Origin: Chloroflexota bacterium
GTDB taxonomy: Bacteria > Chloroflexota > Anaerolineae > Anaerolineales > UBA11858
Assembly: GCA_030666985.1 (NCBI GenBank)
Contig: DAOUWT010000043.1
Coordinates: 1 to 13,599 of the forward strand
Length of the DNA: 13,599 nucleotides
Reading direction: 5' to 3'
Shown piece by piece: positions 1-6,793 of this stretch. Under the pieces are notes generated by a model. It did not search any database. It saw only the letters and a program-made list of their open reading frames with translations, and was not told where the DNA came from. The position numbers and the translations under genes were made by a program. How positions within the stretch are numbered: the stretch's first letter is position 1; every line of letters begins with the position of its first letter.

Positions 1-172
1 CAGGAGAACAGGGAATCAGGAGAACAGGGAATCAGGAGAACAGGGAATCAGGAATCAGGAGAACAGGGAATCAGGAGAACAGGGAATCAGGAGAACAGGG
101 AATCAGGAGAACAGGGAATCAGGAATCAGGAGAACAGGGAATCAGGAAATCAGGAGAACAGGGAATCAGGGG
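1..172. repeat. Composite tandem array of a 16-bp unit
   Basis: Nine copies of CAGGAGAACAGGGAAT lie at 1-16, 17-32, 33-48, 56-71, 72-87, 88-103, 104-119, 127-142 and 151-166. They are interrupted by two 7-bp units CAGGAAT (49-55, 120-126) and one 8-bp unit CAGGAAAT (143-150). The 16-mer is itself two related 8-mers, CAGGAGAA and CAGGGAAT, so the array probably grew by slippage or unequal crossing-over of a 7-8 bp word. Copies are essentially identical, which suggests recent expansion or active homogenisation. There are no unique spacers, so it is not a CRISPR. The array starts at base 1, so its true length is unknown. Confidence 0.97.
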
Positions 173-221
173 CAACACGCAACACGCCTCACGTTTCACG
201 CCTCACGTTTCACTCTTTACT
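173..221. repeat. Heptameric degenerate repeat tract (CCTCACG/TTTCACG words)
   Basis: Seven consecutive 7-bp units start at 173: CAACACG twice, CCTCACG, TTTCACG, CCTCACG, TTTCACT and CTTTACT. On the minus strand, which is the coding strand of the adjacent glycosyltransferase, these read as GTGAAAC/GTGAGGC words. The tract overlaps the last codons of that gene and contains its TGA stop (203-205). It belongs to the same word family as the tracts at 3819-3866, 6668-6792 and 7494-7556. Unlike those, it has one orientation only and no inverted partner. Confidence 0.85.
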
Positions 222-1135
222 TGATAAAGAATCTCCTCAAGTATCTTTCGATTAGAACTGACCAAGTCGGCCACCAGGCCAATGAGCAGGGTTTGAAAGC
301 CGATGATGATGAGTATGGCGGCCAGGATTAGGGATTGGACGTGGCCGAGGCCGCTTTCGGTGATGTAAAAATATAAAAAGCGTATCCCAAGGCCAAACCC
401 GGCCAGGAAAAAGAGGAAGCCGAGAGGGATAAAGATGCGCAGGGGGCGGTAGAGGGCAAAGGCGCGCAGAATATTGCCAGCCGCGTTCCCCAGGAAATGG
501 ATAGGATTGGCGATCAGGCGCGATGGGCGGGTGGGGGGATTGGGCCTGATGGGGATGTGCTCTATAATGAACCCTTGCGCCCCGGCCTGGATGAGGGTTT
601 CCAGGGTGTAGGAGTATTTGCTGAGGACGAGGGTGCGCAGGGCCGTTTCGCGGGAGAGGGCGCGGAATCCGCTGGCGGCGTCCGGGATGGGTGCCCGGGC
701 CGCGCGGGAGACCACCCAGCTTCCCAGGCCTTGGAGTTGGCGTTTGAGGGGTGAAAAGAGGGAATTTTGGCGCACCTGGCGGTCGCCTATCACCAAGTCG
801 GCGCGACCCTTTAGGATGGGTTCCACCAGGCGGGGGATGTCTTGGCCGGGATATTGGTTGTCGGCGTCGGTGTTGACGATGATGTCCGCTCCCCGCTCCA
901 GGCAGGCCTCTAGCCCTTTGGCGAAGGCCGTGGCCAGTCCCTTGTGCTCGGCGAAGCGGATAATGTGATCTACCCCCTTCTGGCGGGCGATCTGCGCCGT
1001 CCCGTCCCTGCTGCCGTCGTCAATGACCAGCGTTTCAATCTCCCCCACGCCGGGGATGCGGGCGGGCAGGTCTGCCAGGGTTTGGGGCAGTGTCTCAGCC
1101 TCGTTGTAGCAGGGGATTTGGATGATTAATTTCAT
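203..1135 (-). CDS. Family 2 glycosyltransferase, polyprenyl-phosphate type, with two C-terminal membrane helices
   Basis: GT-A fold inverting glycosyltransferase of the dolichol-phosphate-mannose synthase / GtrB type. It probably transfers a sugar from a nucleotide donor to a lipid carrier at the inner face of the cytoplasmic membrane. Numbered from the ATG (310 aa), the protein opens with a PCYNEAETLP motif (residues 8-17). A VIDDGSRDGT motif follows, with Asp39-Asp40 for nucleotide-sugar binding, then NTDADNQYP with the metal-binding DAD at 90-92, and SGFR at 155-158. Two hydrophobic helices lie at about 233-258 and 267-289. The start is uncertain: a TTG at 1141 (two residues longer) has GAAGG six bases upstream, whereas the ATG at 1135 is twelve bases from it but gives the N-terminus usual for this family. 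The stop codon lies inside a heptameric repeat tract. The gene lies downstream of the histidine kinase on the same strand, 171 bp away, so co-transcription is possible. Sugar and acceptor cannot be read from the sequence. Confidence 0.9.
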   Translation of the reverse strand: MKLIIQIPCYNEAETLPQTLADLPARIPGVGEIETLVIDDGSRDGTAQIARQKGVDHIIRFAEHKGLATAFAKGLEACLERGADIIVNTDADNQYPGQDIPRLVEPILKGRADLVIGDRQVRQNSLFSPLKRQLQGLGSWVVSRAARAPIPDAASGFRALSRETALRTLVLSKYSYTLETLIQAGAQGFIIEHIPIRPNPPTRPSRLIANPIHFLGNAAGNILRAFALYRPLRIFIPLGFLFFLAGFGLGIRFLYFYITESGLGHVQSLILAAILIIIGFQTLLIGLVADLVSSNRKILEEILYQVKSET

Positions 1136-1189
1136 GAGCAACGTTGACCTTCACTATCACCGGTCGGAGATTGGCGGGAGCGCAAACGG

Positions 1190-1234
1190 CTGGGGCTTGG
1201 TAAAACCTCGCCCTGGCGTTATACCAAGCCCCAG
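1190..1234. other. Strong stem-loop between kinase and glycosyltransferase genes
   Basis: A perfect 13-bp inverted repeat has arms CTGGGGCTTGGTA (1190-1202) and its complement at 1222-1234, with a 19-base loop that contains a smaller CGCC/GGCG stem. On the minus strand, the direction of both flanking genes, the stem is followed by CCGTTTGCG rather than a T-run. It is therefore not a canonical intrinsic terminator. It could be an attenuator, an mRNA-stability or processing hairpin, or a protein-binding site. Function is unknown. Confidence 0.75.
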
Positions 1235-1246
1235 GGTTGTTTCTTG

Positions 1247-1281
1247 CCCCCCCGTCCCCCCCCCGCGTGGCACCCTTCCCC
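1247..1281 (-). other. G-tract region, potential G-quadruplex
   Basis: The plus strand has C7-GT-C9 at 1247-1264, followed by CCC (1273-1275) and CCCC (1278-1281). On the minus strand these form four G-runs (4, 3, 9 and 7 Gs) within 35 bases, enough for an intramolecular G-quadruplex in the DNA or in the mRNA between the kinase stop and the glycosyltransferase start. Long homopolymers are also the places where a read assembly is least reliable. Confidence 0.5.
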
Positions 1282-1306
1282 AAAAATCCACGGGGAGTGA
1301 ACTTAT

Positions 1307-2581
1307 CTAAGTAATGAATACTTTGCTTTCTGTGGAGGCTGTCTTAGAGCCAATGGGCAGCAAAAAGGAAAAATTACTACCTTTGCCCTCTACGCTTTTA
1401 GCCCAAATTTCTCCCCCATGCAGCTCAACCAGCGTTTTTGTTACCGAAAGACCTAAGCCTATGCCCTCATGCTTGCGCGTCATGGGATTTTCGACTTGAA
1501 AGAAGCGGTCGAATACGCGGGGAAGGTGCTTGGCGGGGATGCCAATCCCATTGTCGATAACAGAGCATTTCATATAATCTGAGATTTTTTCCACGCTTAT
1601 GAGAATTCGACCGCCCTTGGGAGTGAAGGCAATGGCATTATCTACCAGGTTGCTCAAAATAGTTGAGACTTTGCCTTTATCTCCTCGGATAATCAAATCT
1701 CTATCTTTGATTTCAGTGCTGACGGAGAGGTGCTTTGCGGTAATTTTTTCAGCGAATTTCAGGAGGACTTCTTGAATAGCGACGGCGATTTTCACGCTTC
1801 CTTTACGAAGTTGGCTTTGGCCTCTCTGGAACCTGTCCATCTGATCCATGTCCTCGACGACCTTTTTGAGGCGGAGGGCGCTTTTACGAATCACTCCCAT
1901 CTTTTCCCGTATGTTCTTATCGGTCGTCGTTTCCATTAGTACTGAGGCGTGCCCCAGAATCAACCCGAGCGGGGTGCGTAACTCGTGGGAGGCTATGGAA
2001 ATGAAATTCGATTTGAGGTGGTCTAATTGCTCTAATTCTGCGTAGGTTAGTTGAACTTCTTTTAGTAAGCGCGCGTTTTGAATGGCCGTGGCTGCGTGGG
2101 ATGCCAGGGTTTCTAAGGTGTGTATGTCACTTGTAGTGAAGGGATCGCCACTTATTTTGTTGACAGCTTCGATGACTCCGATTGCTTCATCTTTGAAAAT
2201 AAGCGGCGCTGCAAGCAGGTCTCGTGTTTCGAAAGTCAGTTTTTTATCAACTTGCCGGAAAATATCAGGAGTGCTTTTTCCACTTTGAATGATTACCGGT
2301 TGGCGTTCCTGGAATACGCGTCCTGCTACACTATTATCTAAAGGGACTTGCAAGTTTTTCAGTTCCTCTTTTTGCGAAGCAGGGGCTGCTACGAATTTCA
2401 AGACCTGGGTATCTTCATCATACAGTAAAATAGAGCTAGCTTCACATTGGATGAGTTCTCTTGCCGCTTCTATAATAGAACCAAGGAGAAGTTCTAGGTT
2501 CAGGGTGGAGTTCAGGTTACGGCTTATTTCCAGCAACCTTTCCAAGTGTTTAATACGCGGTTGTTCGTAGTCCTGTGACAT
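1307..2581 (-). CDS. Soluble GAF-domain sensor histidine kinase
   Basis: Two-component sensor kinase of 424 aa with no membrane segment, so it probably senses a cytoplasmic signal. A GAF domain occupies about residues 16-176. It is followed by a short coiled-coil linker and a HisKA dimerisation domain with SHELRTP at 198-204 (phospho-acceptor His199). The HATPase_c domain has N-box NLVDNA (311-316), G1 box DNGIGI (343-348), F-box FDRFF (357-361) and G2 box GIGLGL (373-378). All catalytic boxes are intact. The ATG at 2581 is chosen because AAGGAG lies nine bases upstream and an extended -10 promoter sits just before it. The open frame continues 43 codons further to 2710, but through that promoter. 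No response regulator is encoded nearby, so this is an orphan kinase in this window. The GAF ligand cannot be predicted. Confidence 0.93.
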   Translation of the reverse strand: MSQDYEQPRIKHLERLLEISRNLNSTLNLELLLGSIIEAARELIQCEASSILLYDEDTQVLKFVAAPASQKEELKNLQVPLDNSVAGRVFQERQPVIIQSGKSTPDIFRQVDKKLTFETRDLLAAPLIFKDEAIGVIEAVNKISGDPFTTSDIHTLETLASHAATAIQNARLLKEVQLTYAELEQLDHLKSNFISIASHELRTPLGLILGHASVLMETTTDKNIREKMGVIRKSALRLKKVVEDMDQMDRFQRGQSQLRKGSVKIAVAIQEVLLKFAEKITAKHLSVSTEIKDRDLIIRGDKGKVSTILSNLVDNAIAFTPKGGRILISVEKISDYMKCSVIDNGIGIPAKHLPRVFDRFFQVENPMTRKHEGIGLGLSVTKTLVELHGGEIWAKSVEGKGSNFSFLLPIGSKTASTESKVFIT

Positions 2582-2609
2582 TCGAAAACACTCCTTTTTA
2601 CGTTTCAAG

Positions 2610-2618
2610 ATTATAGCA
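2610..2618 (-). promoter_or_regulatory. Extended -10 promoter for the histidine kinase
   Basis: The minus strand reads TGC-TATAAT: a consensus -10 hexamer at 2615-2610 with the TG extension at 2618-2617. No good -35 box is visible, which fits an extended -10 promoter of the vegetative sigma factor. Transcription would start near 2603, giving a leader of about 20 bases that includes the AAGGAG ribosome site (about 2591-2596) before the ATG at 2581. Confidence 0.65.
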
Positions 2619-2722
2619 TACTTTAAAATCTTGTGAGTTGTGTCTGGTGGACTATATGCAATCCCTCGAAATTGGTAAAATATGTACGCTAGTTGGATGA
2701 GTAACCACAAGGAGAGTTGACG

Positions 2723-3718
2723 ATGCGTGCCATGCTGCTTTCAGAGGCGAAACCTGTCGCCCAAGAACCGTTGGAATTTGTAGAAATCCCCCGGCCCGAG
2801 CCGGGAGAAGGCCAAGTCCGCGTGAAGGTTCAAATGTGCGGTGTTTGCCACACGGATTTGCATACGGTAGAGGGAGACATCCACCCTCCCAAGCTGCCGC
2901 TTATCCCCGGTCATCAGGTGGTGGGGGAGGTGGAGGCCCTCGGCCCCGGCGTGGAGGGTGCAGCCCTGGGGGAAAGGGTCGGCCTTCCCTGGCTGCACGA
3001 TGCTTGCGGGGAGTGCCGCTTTTGCCAGCTTGGGAGCGAGAATCTCTGTTCCCGGGCCCGTTTCACCGGCTTCCACGTGGATGGTGGATATGCTGAATAC
3101 GCCTTGGCCCAAGCCGCTTACGTGCTTCCTCTTCCAGATGAACTCAGCGATGAGCAAGCCGCTCCCTTGTTGTGTGCGGGGATCATTGGCTATCGCTCTC
3201 TTCATCAGGCCGGCCTCCAACCCGGCGAGCGTCTGGGATTGATTGGCTTTGGGGCTAGCGCTCACCTTACCATTCAGGTGGCCCGGTATTGGGACTGCGA
3301 AGTATACGTTTTTACCCGCTCGAAAGAACACCGTCAACATGCCCGCCAATTGGGAGCCGCCTGGGTAGGAGGGATTGAAGATGAGTCTCCACATGCCTTG
3401 GATCGCGCCATCATTTTCGCCCCGGCAGGCCATTTAGTCCCCAAAGTGCTCGCCAAGCTGCGCCCAGGTGGGACGTTGGCCATCAACGCCATCCATCTGT
3501 CCCCCATCCCTGAAATGCCTTATCAACTCATCTATGGCGAACGCACTTTACGGAGTGTGGCGAATGCTACCTACCAAGATGGGGTGGAGTTTATAGAGCT
3601 TGCAGCCGAGATTCCCGTCCGGGCTACCACGCAGGTCTACTCCTTGGAGGAGGCAAACCAGGCTCTTCTAGCCGTGAAAAACAGTGCTCTAAATGGGGAA
3701 GCGGTTTTGAAAATCTAG
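2723..3718 (+). CDS. Zinc-dependent alcohol dehydrogenase family protein
   Basis: Medium-chain dehydrogenase/reductase (331 aa) resembling the short zinc alcohol dehydrogenases of about 330 residues. It would oxidise an alcohol or reduce an aldehyde with NAD(P) in the cytoplasm. The expected catalytic zinc ligands are Cys42 (in CGVCHTD), His64 (in PGHQVVGEV) and Cys151. The structural zinc site is Cys95, Cys98, Cys101 and Cys109. The Rossmann motif is GFGASA (175-180). The residue after His64 is Gln where many family members have Glu. The ATG at 2723 is chosen for the AAGGAG at 2709-2714, eight bases upstream; a TTG at 2717 is in frame but too close to it. The gene is divergent from the histidine kinase (141 bp between starts) and stands alone: the next gene has its own promoter. 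Substrate and cofactor preference cannot be told from the sequence. Confidence 0.92.
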   Translation: MRAMLLSEAKPVAQEPLEFVEIPRPEPGEGQVRVKVQMCGVCHTDLHTVEGDIHPPKLPLIPGHQVVGEVEALGPGVEGAALGERVGLPWLHDACGECRFCQLGSENLCSRARFTGFHVDGGYAEYALAQAAYVLPLPDELSDEQAAPLLCAGIIGYRSLHQAGLQPGERLGLIGFGASAHLTIQVARYWDCEVYVFTRSKEHRQHARQLGAAWVGGIEDESPHALDRAIIFAPAGHLVPKVLAKLRPGGTLAINAIHLSPIPEMPYQLIYGERTLRSVANATYQDGVEFIELAAEIPVRATTQVYSLEEANQALLAVKNSALNGEAVLKI

Positions 3719-3757
3719 CTTGACTTCTCCAATTCCACTATGTTTAGTGCCAGCAGG

Positions 3758-3766
3758 TGTTATAAT
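3758..3766 (+). promoter_or_regulatory. Extended -10 promoter for yebC-ruvC
   Basis: TGT-TATAAT at 3758-3766 is a consensus -10 hexamer with the TG extension and no clear -35. It lies 39 bases past the alcohol dehydrogenase stop. Transcription would start near 3773, giving a leader of about 165 bases to yebC that contains the heptameric repeat tract at 3819-3866. Confidence 0.55.
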
Positions 3767-3818
3767 GTAATACTTCAACGGCGGGAACGGCGTTTGGAAT
3801 GCGTTGCACCCCAGAGAC

Positions 3819-3866
3819 GTGAAACGTAACCAGGCTTTCATCACGCTTCACGCATCACTCTATACG
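3819..3866. repeat. Heptameric repeat tract in the yebC leader
   Basis: The 7-bp units read GTGAAAC, GTAACCA, GGCTTTC, ATCACGC, TTCACGC and ATCACTC from 3819. The tract begins with GTGAAAC words and ends with the complementary TCAC words, so GTGAAACGT (3819-3827) can pair with ACGCTTCAC (3843-3851) with one G-T wobble in RNA. If the promoter at 3758-3766 is real, the tract is transcribed as part of the yebC leader. It is the same family as the tracts at 173-221, 6668-6792 and 7494-7556. Confidence 0.7.
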
Positions 3867-3940
3867 TACCACGAGTTTTGGGAGAATTATTTTCTTGGAA
3901 GCCCTTTGACTAGAAAAATTCTAAGAATAGGAGAAGGATA

Positions 3941-4693
3941 ATGTCAGGACATTCAAAATGGTCGAATATCAAACATAAAAAAGCCAGAGAAGATGCCAGG
4001 CGTGGCAAGATTTTTACCAAATTGGCACGTGAGATCGAAATGACGGCTCGGGCTGGGGGTGGAGACATAGAAACTAATTTCAGCTTGCGATTAGCTATTG
4101 AACATGCCAGAGATGCCAACATGCCCAGTGATAATGTTGAACGAGCCATTAAACGCGGAACTGGTGAGGATAAAGATGCCGCAAAGATGGAACAAATTTG
4201 CTATGAGGGATACGCCCCTCATGGCGTGGCTTTGATGATCGATTGCATTACCGATAATAGGAACAGGACTGTAGCCGATATTAGGCATGTTCTCAGCAAG
4301 GCCGGGGGAGGCATGGGCGATAGCGGTTCTGTGGCCTGGCAATTTTCTCGTATCTCGTTCTTCAACATTCCCGCCAATGAGAATGACTACGATACTATTT
4401 TTGAACTAGCCTTGGAGACAGGGGCTGAGGATGTCATAGAAGATGAGGACTTTATCGAAATAATAGGCCATGTGGAGGTATTCAAGACCATTCACGACCG
4501 ATTACAGGCAGAAGGAATCAAAACAGAGGATTCAGGTCTGCGTTTGCAGCCTAATCAGGACCTTTCGCTTGATTTAGAAAAGACCTTGCAAGTCATGGGT
4601 GTGATCGAAAAACTAGAGGATCTATTTGATGTCCAGAGTGTGTCCTCGAATTTGGAAATCAGCGATGAAGCCTTAGAAAAACTTGCCGAGTAG
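3941..4693 (+). CDS. yebC: YebC/PmpR family protein (TACO1-like)
   Basis: Cytoplasmic three-domain protein of the YebC/TACO1 family, 250 aa, the normal length. The N-terminal signature GHSKWSNIKHKK (residues 3-14) is intact. YEGYAPHGVA and the TDNRNRT segment typical of domain 2 follow, and the acidic C-terminal domain is complete. Family members have been described both as DNA-binding regulators and, more recently, as ribosome-associated translation factors that relieve stalling at difficult sequences. Which role applies here is not visible. A strong ribosome site, AGGAGAAGG, precedes the ATG. The gene is followed three bases after its stop by ruvC, the classic yebC-ruvC arrangement. An extended -10 promoter lies about 175 bases upstream. 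Confidence 0.95.
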   Translation: MSGHSKWSNIKHKKAREDARRGKIFTKLAREIEMTARAGGGDIETNFSLRLAIEHARDANMPSDNVERAIKRGTGEDKDAAKMEQICYEGYAPHGVALMIDCITDNRNRTVADIRHVLSKAGGGMGDSGSVAWQFSRISFFNIPANENDYDTIFELALETGAEDVIEDEDFIEIIGHVEVFKTIHDRLQAEGIKTEDSGLRLQPNQDLSLDLEKTLQVMGVIEKLEDLFDVQSVSSNLEISDEALEKLAE

Positions 4694-4696
4694 CCC

Positions 4697-5191
4697 ATGT
4701 TGGTAATAGGGATTGACCCCGGAACGGCTACTACAGGTTATGGATTGGTGCGCGAAGATGAAAGGGGAAATTTAGAAGCGGTGGATTATGGTGTGGTGAC
4801 TACTCCCAGCGATTGGGAGATGCCACAACGTTTGCTATTTATTTACACGCAATTGAGGGAAATTATCCAACAATATCAACCCGATTGCAGCGCAGTCGAA
4901 AAATTATTTTTTCAGCGTAATGTGCGTACGGCAATAAGCGTGGGCCAGGGGCGAGGAGCGGCTCTGATTGCTCTCGCTTCCTGTGAAATATCTCTGGGAG
5001 AGTACACTCCTTTAGAAATTAAACAAGCCGTAGTAGGATACGGCAATGCAGACAAGAATCAAGTCCAACAAATGGTAAAGATGTTACTCAATATGGAAGA
5101 GTTACCCCGCCCGGATGATGCAGCAGATGCTCTTGCCGTAGCCATTTGCCACATCCACTCTACGACACGCGACAGACTTACAGAGATATGA
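4697..5191 (+). CDS. ruvC: Crossover junction endodeoxyribonuclease RuvC
   Basis: Holliday-junction resolvase (164 aa, normal length) that cuts junctions held by RuvA-RuvB during recombination and repair. The RNase H-like fold opens with VIGIDPGTATTGYGLV, with the first catalytic Asp at 7. Glu68 (in SAVEKLFF) and Asp141 plus Asp144 (in DDAADALAVA) complete the acidic active site. FFQRNVRTAISVGQGRG (71-87) is the usual substrate-binding segment. It starts three bases after the yebC stop with only a weak ribosome site inside the yebC end, so translational coupling is likely. The partner ruvA lies 1.6 kb downstream, after a repeat element and a membrane-protein gene; ruvB is not in the window. 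Confidence 0.96.
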   Translation: MLVIGIDPGTATTGYGLVREDERGNLEAVDYGVVTTPSDWEMPQRLLFIYTQLREIIQQYQPDCSAVEKLFFQRNVRTAISVGQGRGAALIALASCEISLGEYTPLEIKQAVVGYGNADKNQVQQMVKMLLNMEELPRPDDAADALAVAICHIHSTTRDRLTEI

Positions 5192-5231
5192 GATGACAGG
5201 TAATTATTTACTCCCCTTTCTTATTAACCAC

Positions 5232-5342
5232 ATGTCATTGCGAACCCCCGCTTTTTGGGGGTGTGGCAATTTCCCTGACCGCAGAGTATTTGTGCTAACC
5301 GGGAGGCTGCCACGTCGCAAAAAACGCTCCTCGCAGCGACAT
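5232..5342 (+). mobile_element. MITE-like palindromic element, copy 1
   Basis: This 111-bp element begins ATGTCATTGCGAAC and ends CTCGCAGCGACAT. Its two roughly 40-base arms are imperfect inverted repeats: GTGGCAATTTCC on the left faces GGCTGCCACGTCGC on the right, around a centre of about 25 bases. The left arm contains its own hairpin, CCCCC-GCTTTTT-GGGGG. It has no coding capacity. An inverted second copy occurs at 10306-10414. The TCATTGCGA...GTGGCAAT pattern resembles non-autonomous palindromic intergenic repeats that I recall from several bacterial groups. It sits between ruvC and the MgtC-family gene, where its hairpins could also affect transcript ends. Confidence 0.85.
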
Positions 5343-5401
5343 ATTAATTTGGAAAGTGTCTACTTATTTATGAACCATCCCAAGAGGGGTAAACGATTAC
5401 A

Positions 5402-6664
5402 ATGACAGAATATTCTCTTTTTCTACGTTTTGGGGCCGCTTTGCTGATAGGCGTCCTAATTGGATTGCAACGGGAATATGCCTCCAGTGATAGTGAAGAG
5501 GAATTATTTGCTGGCGCCCGAACTTTTGCTCTCATGGCGCTTTTTGGAGCTTCCGGGGCATTGGTTTCCGATGCGTTGGGTTCTCCGTGGGTCTTTATAG
5601 GTGTGACCATTGTTTTGGGGGTTCTGATTGGGGTGGCTTATTTTATCCAGGCTTCTCAATATGCAGAGATGGGACAGACCACCGAAGTGGCGGCTCTGCT
5701 GACTGTCCTCATAGGAGCCATAAGTTATGCCCACTCCATTGAGTTTGCTGTTGCCTTGGGAGTAGCAGTCACGGTCTTGTTGGCAATCAAATGGGAGATG
5801 CGCAACCTCATCAAGGTCATCACGCGAGAGGATGTGTACGCCACCCTGCGTTTTGCGGTGATCACGGCCATTGTCCTCCCCCTCCTCCCTGACCAAGCTT
5901 ATGGGCCTCCTCCCCTTGATGTTTTGAATCCATACAATGTGTGGAAGATGGTAGTCTTCATCTCTGGCATCAATTTTTTAGGTTATATCCTCATCAAAGT
6001 GGTTGGTACCCAAAGAGGAATTGGTCTGAGCGGTTTATTGGGTGGTTTGGCTTCTAGCACGGCTAACACGCTCAGTTTTTCCCAACGCAGCAAAGACGAA
6101 CCGGAATTATCAAAACCCTTCGCCATGGCCATCATTGTCGGTTGGTCCGTAATGTTCATCCGCGTCCTTGTTGAGGTTGCAGTGATTAATTCGCGGCTTC
6201 TCCTCATCTTGTGGCCTCCAATTGTGGTCATGGGAGTTTTGGGATCGCTTTATTCCGTTTATTTGTATATATCCCAACAAGCCTTGGATGAAGAGGAGAC
6301 ACATGTCTCAAACCCCTTCGAGTTGGGGCCGGCCATAAAATTTGGTTTATTATATGCCCTGATCCTGGTCGTTTCGAAGGCCGCTCAAACTTATTTAGGA
6401 GTGCAGGGATTATATATATCGAGCTTCCTGGCCGGTTTGGCGGATGTGGATGCCATTACCCTTTCGGTGGCAGACCTCACCCTTAAACCAGATGGCATTG
6501 CTTTAGAAATGGCTGAACGCGCCATCGTTTTAGCCGTTATTTCCAACACCTTGGTGAAAGGTGGCTTGGTGTTATCCCTTGGCTCTCGTTTATTGCGGCG
6601 GGTCGTGTGGCCAATTTTCGCAGTGATGGTGGGCACAGGCCTGCTCATCGCCTTTTTGTTCTAA
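5402..6664 (+). CDS. MgtC/SapB family membrane protein with DUF4010 domain
   Basis: Integral membrane protein of 420 aa with about 11-12 hydrophobic segments and almost no soluble domains. The N-terminal third is MgtC/SapB-like: AALLIGVLIGLQREY (12-26) followed by GARTFALMALFGASG (38-52). The rest matches the DUF4010 pattern, with GLLGGLASSTANT (211-223) and a late AGLADVDAIT segment (344-353). MgtC proteins are linked to growth at low magnesium and to ATP synthase regulation in pathogens; the role of the longer DUF4010 fusions is not settled, so transport or regulation is inference. The ATG follows a modest AGAGGGG site. The gene is inserted between ruvC and ruvA. Three bases after its stop begins a heptameric repeat tract that runs to the ruvA start. 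Confidence 0.88.
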   Translation: MTEYSLFLRFGAALLIGVLIGLQREYASSDSEEELFAGARTFALMALFGASGALVSDALGSPWVFIGVTIVLGVLIGVAYFIQASQYAEMGQTTEVAALLTVLIGAISYAHSIEFAVALGVAVTVLLAIKWEMRNLIKVITREDVYATLRFAVITAIVLPLLPDQAYGPPPLDVLNPYNVWKMVVFISGINFLGYILIKVVGTQRGIGLSGLLGGLASSTANTLSFSQRSKDEPELSKPFAMAIIVGWSVMFIRVLVEVAVINSRLLLILWPPIVVMGVLGSLYSVYLYISQQALDEEETHVSNPFELGPAIKFGLLYALILVVSKAAQTYLGVQGLYISSFLAGLADVDAITLSVADLTLKPDGIALEMAERAIVLAVISNTLVKGGLVLSLGSRLLRRVVWPIFAVMVGTGLLIAFLF

Positions 6665-6667
6665 AGA

Positions 6668-6792
6668 GTGAAACGTGAAGCGTGAAAACGTAAAACGTAA
6701 CGTCACGCAACATCACGAAGCACGCTTTGCGCGTCTGTGACGCCCCGCAGGGGGACGCATCACTCCTCACTCATTACTCGTTACTCATCACC
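6668..6792. repeat. Long heptameric repeat tract running into the ruvA start
   Basis: From 6668 the units are GTGAAAC, GTGAAGC, GTGAAAAC (8 bp), GTAAAAC, GTAAC (5 bp) and GTCACGC, then less regular words. A GC-rich stretch follows (GACGCCCC-GCA-GGGGGACGC), and then five clean 7-mers from 6758: CATCACT, CCTCACT, CATTACT, CGTTACT and CATCACC. The outer parts are complementary in sense (GTGA words left, TCAC words right), so the tract forms a loose inverted repeat. It fills almost all of the 129-bp gap between the MgtC-family gene and ruvA, leaving no room for an ordinary ribosome binding site. Confidence 0.85.
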
Positions 6793-6793
6793 T

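Noticed and set aside
1..172. Possible CRISPR array
   Set aside because: The units are directly adjacent with no unique spacers of 25-40 bases, so it is a simple tandem repeat.
2582..2710. 43-residue N-terminal extension of the histidine kinase
   Set aside because: It covers the extended -10 promoter and the ribosome site of the ATG at 2581, so translation of this stretch is unlikely.
2741..3433. Open frame of 230 codons opposite the alcohol dehydrogenase
   Set aside because: It is wholly antisense to a well-supported zinc dehydrogenase gene and its product shows no family motif; it is a shadow of the real frame.
5193..5405. Small open frame of 70 codons after ruvC
   Set aside because: It runs straight through the palindromic element and its product matches nothing; its open length is a by-product of the repeat.
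6737..6793. Longer RuvA N-terminus from a GTG start
   Set aside because: The 19 extra residues are encoded by repeat words and GC-rich repeat sequence, while RuvA proteins normally begin MIxxIxGxx.
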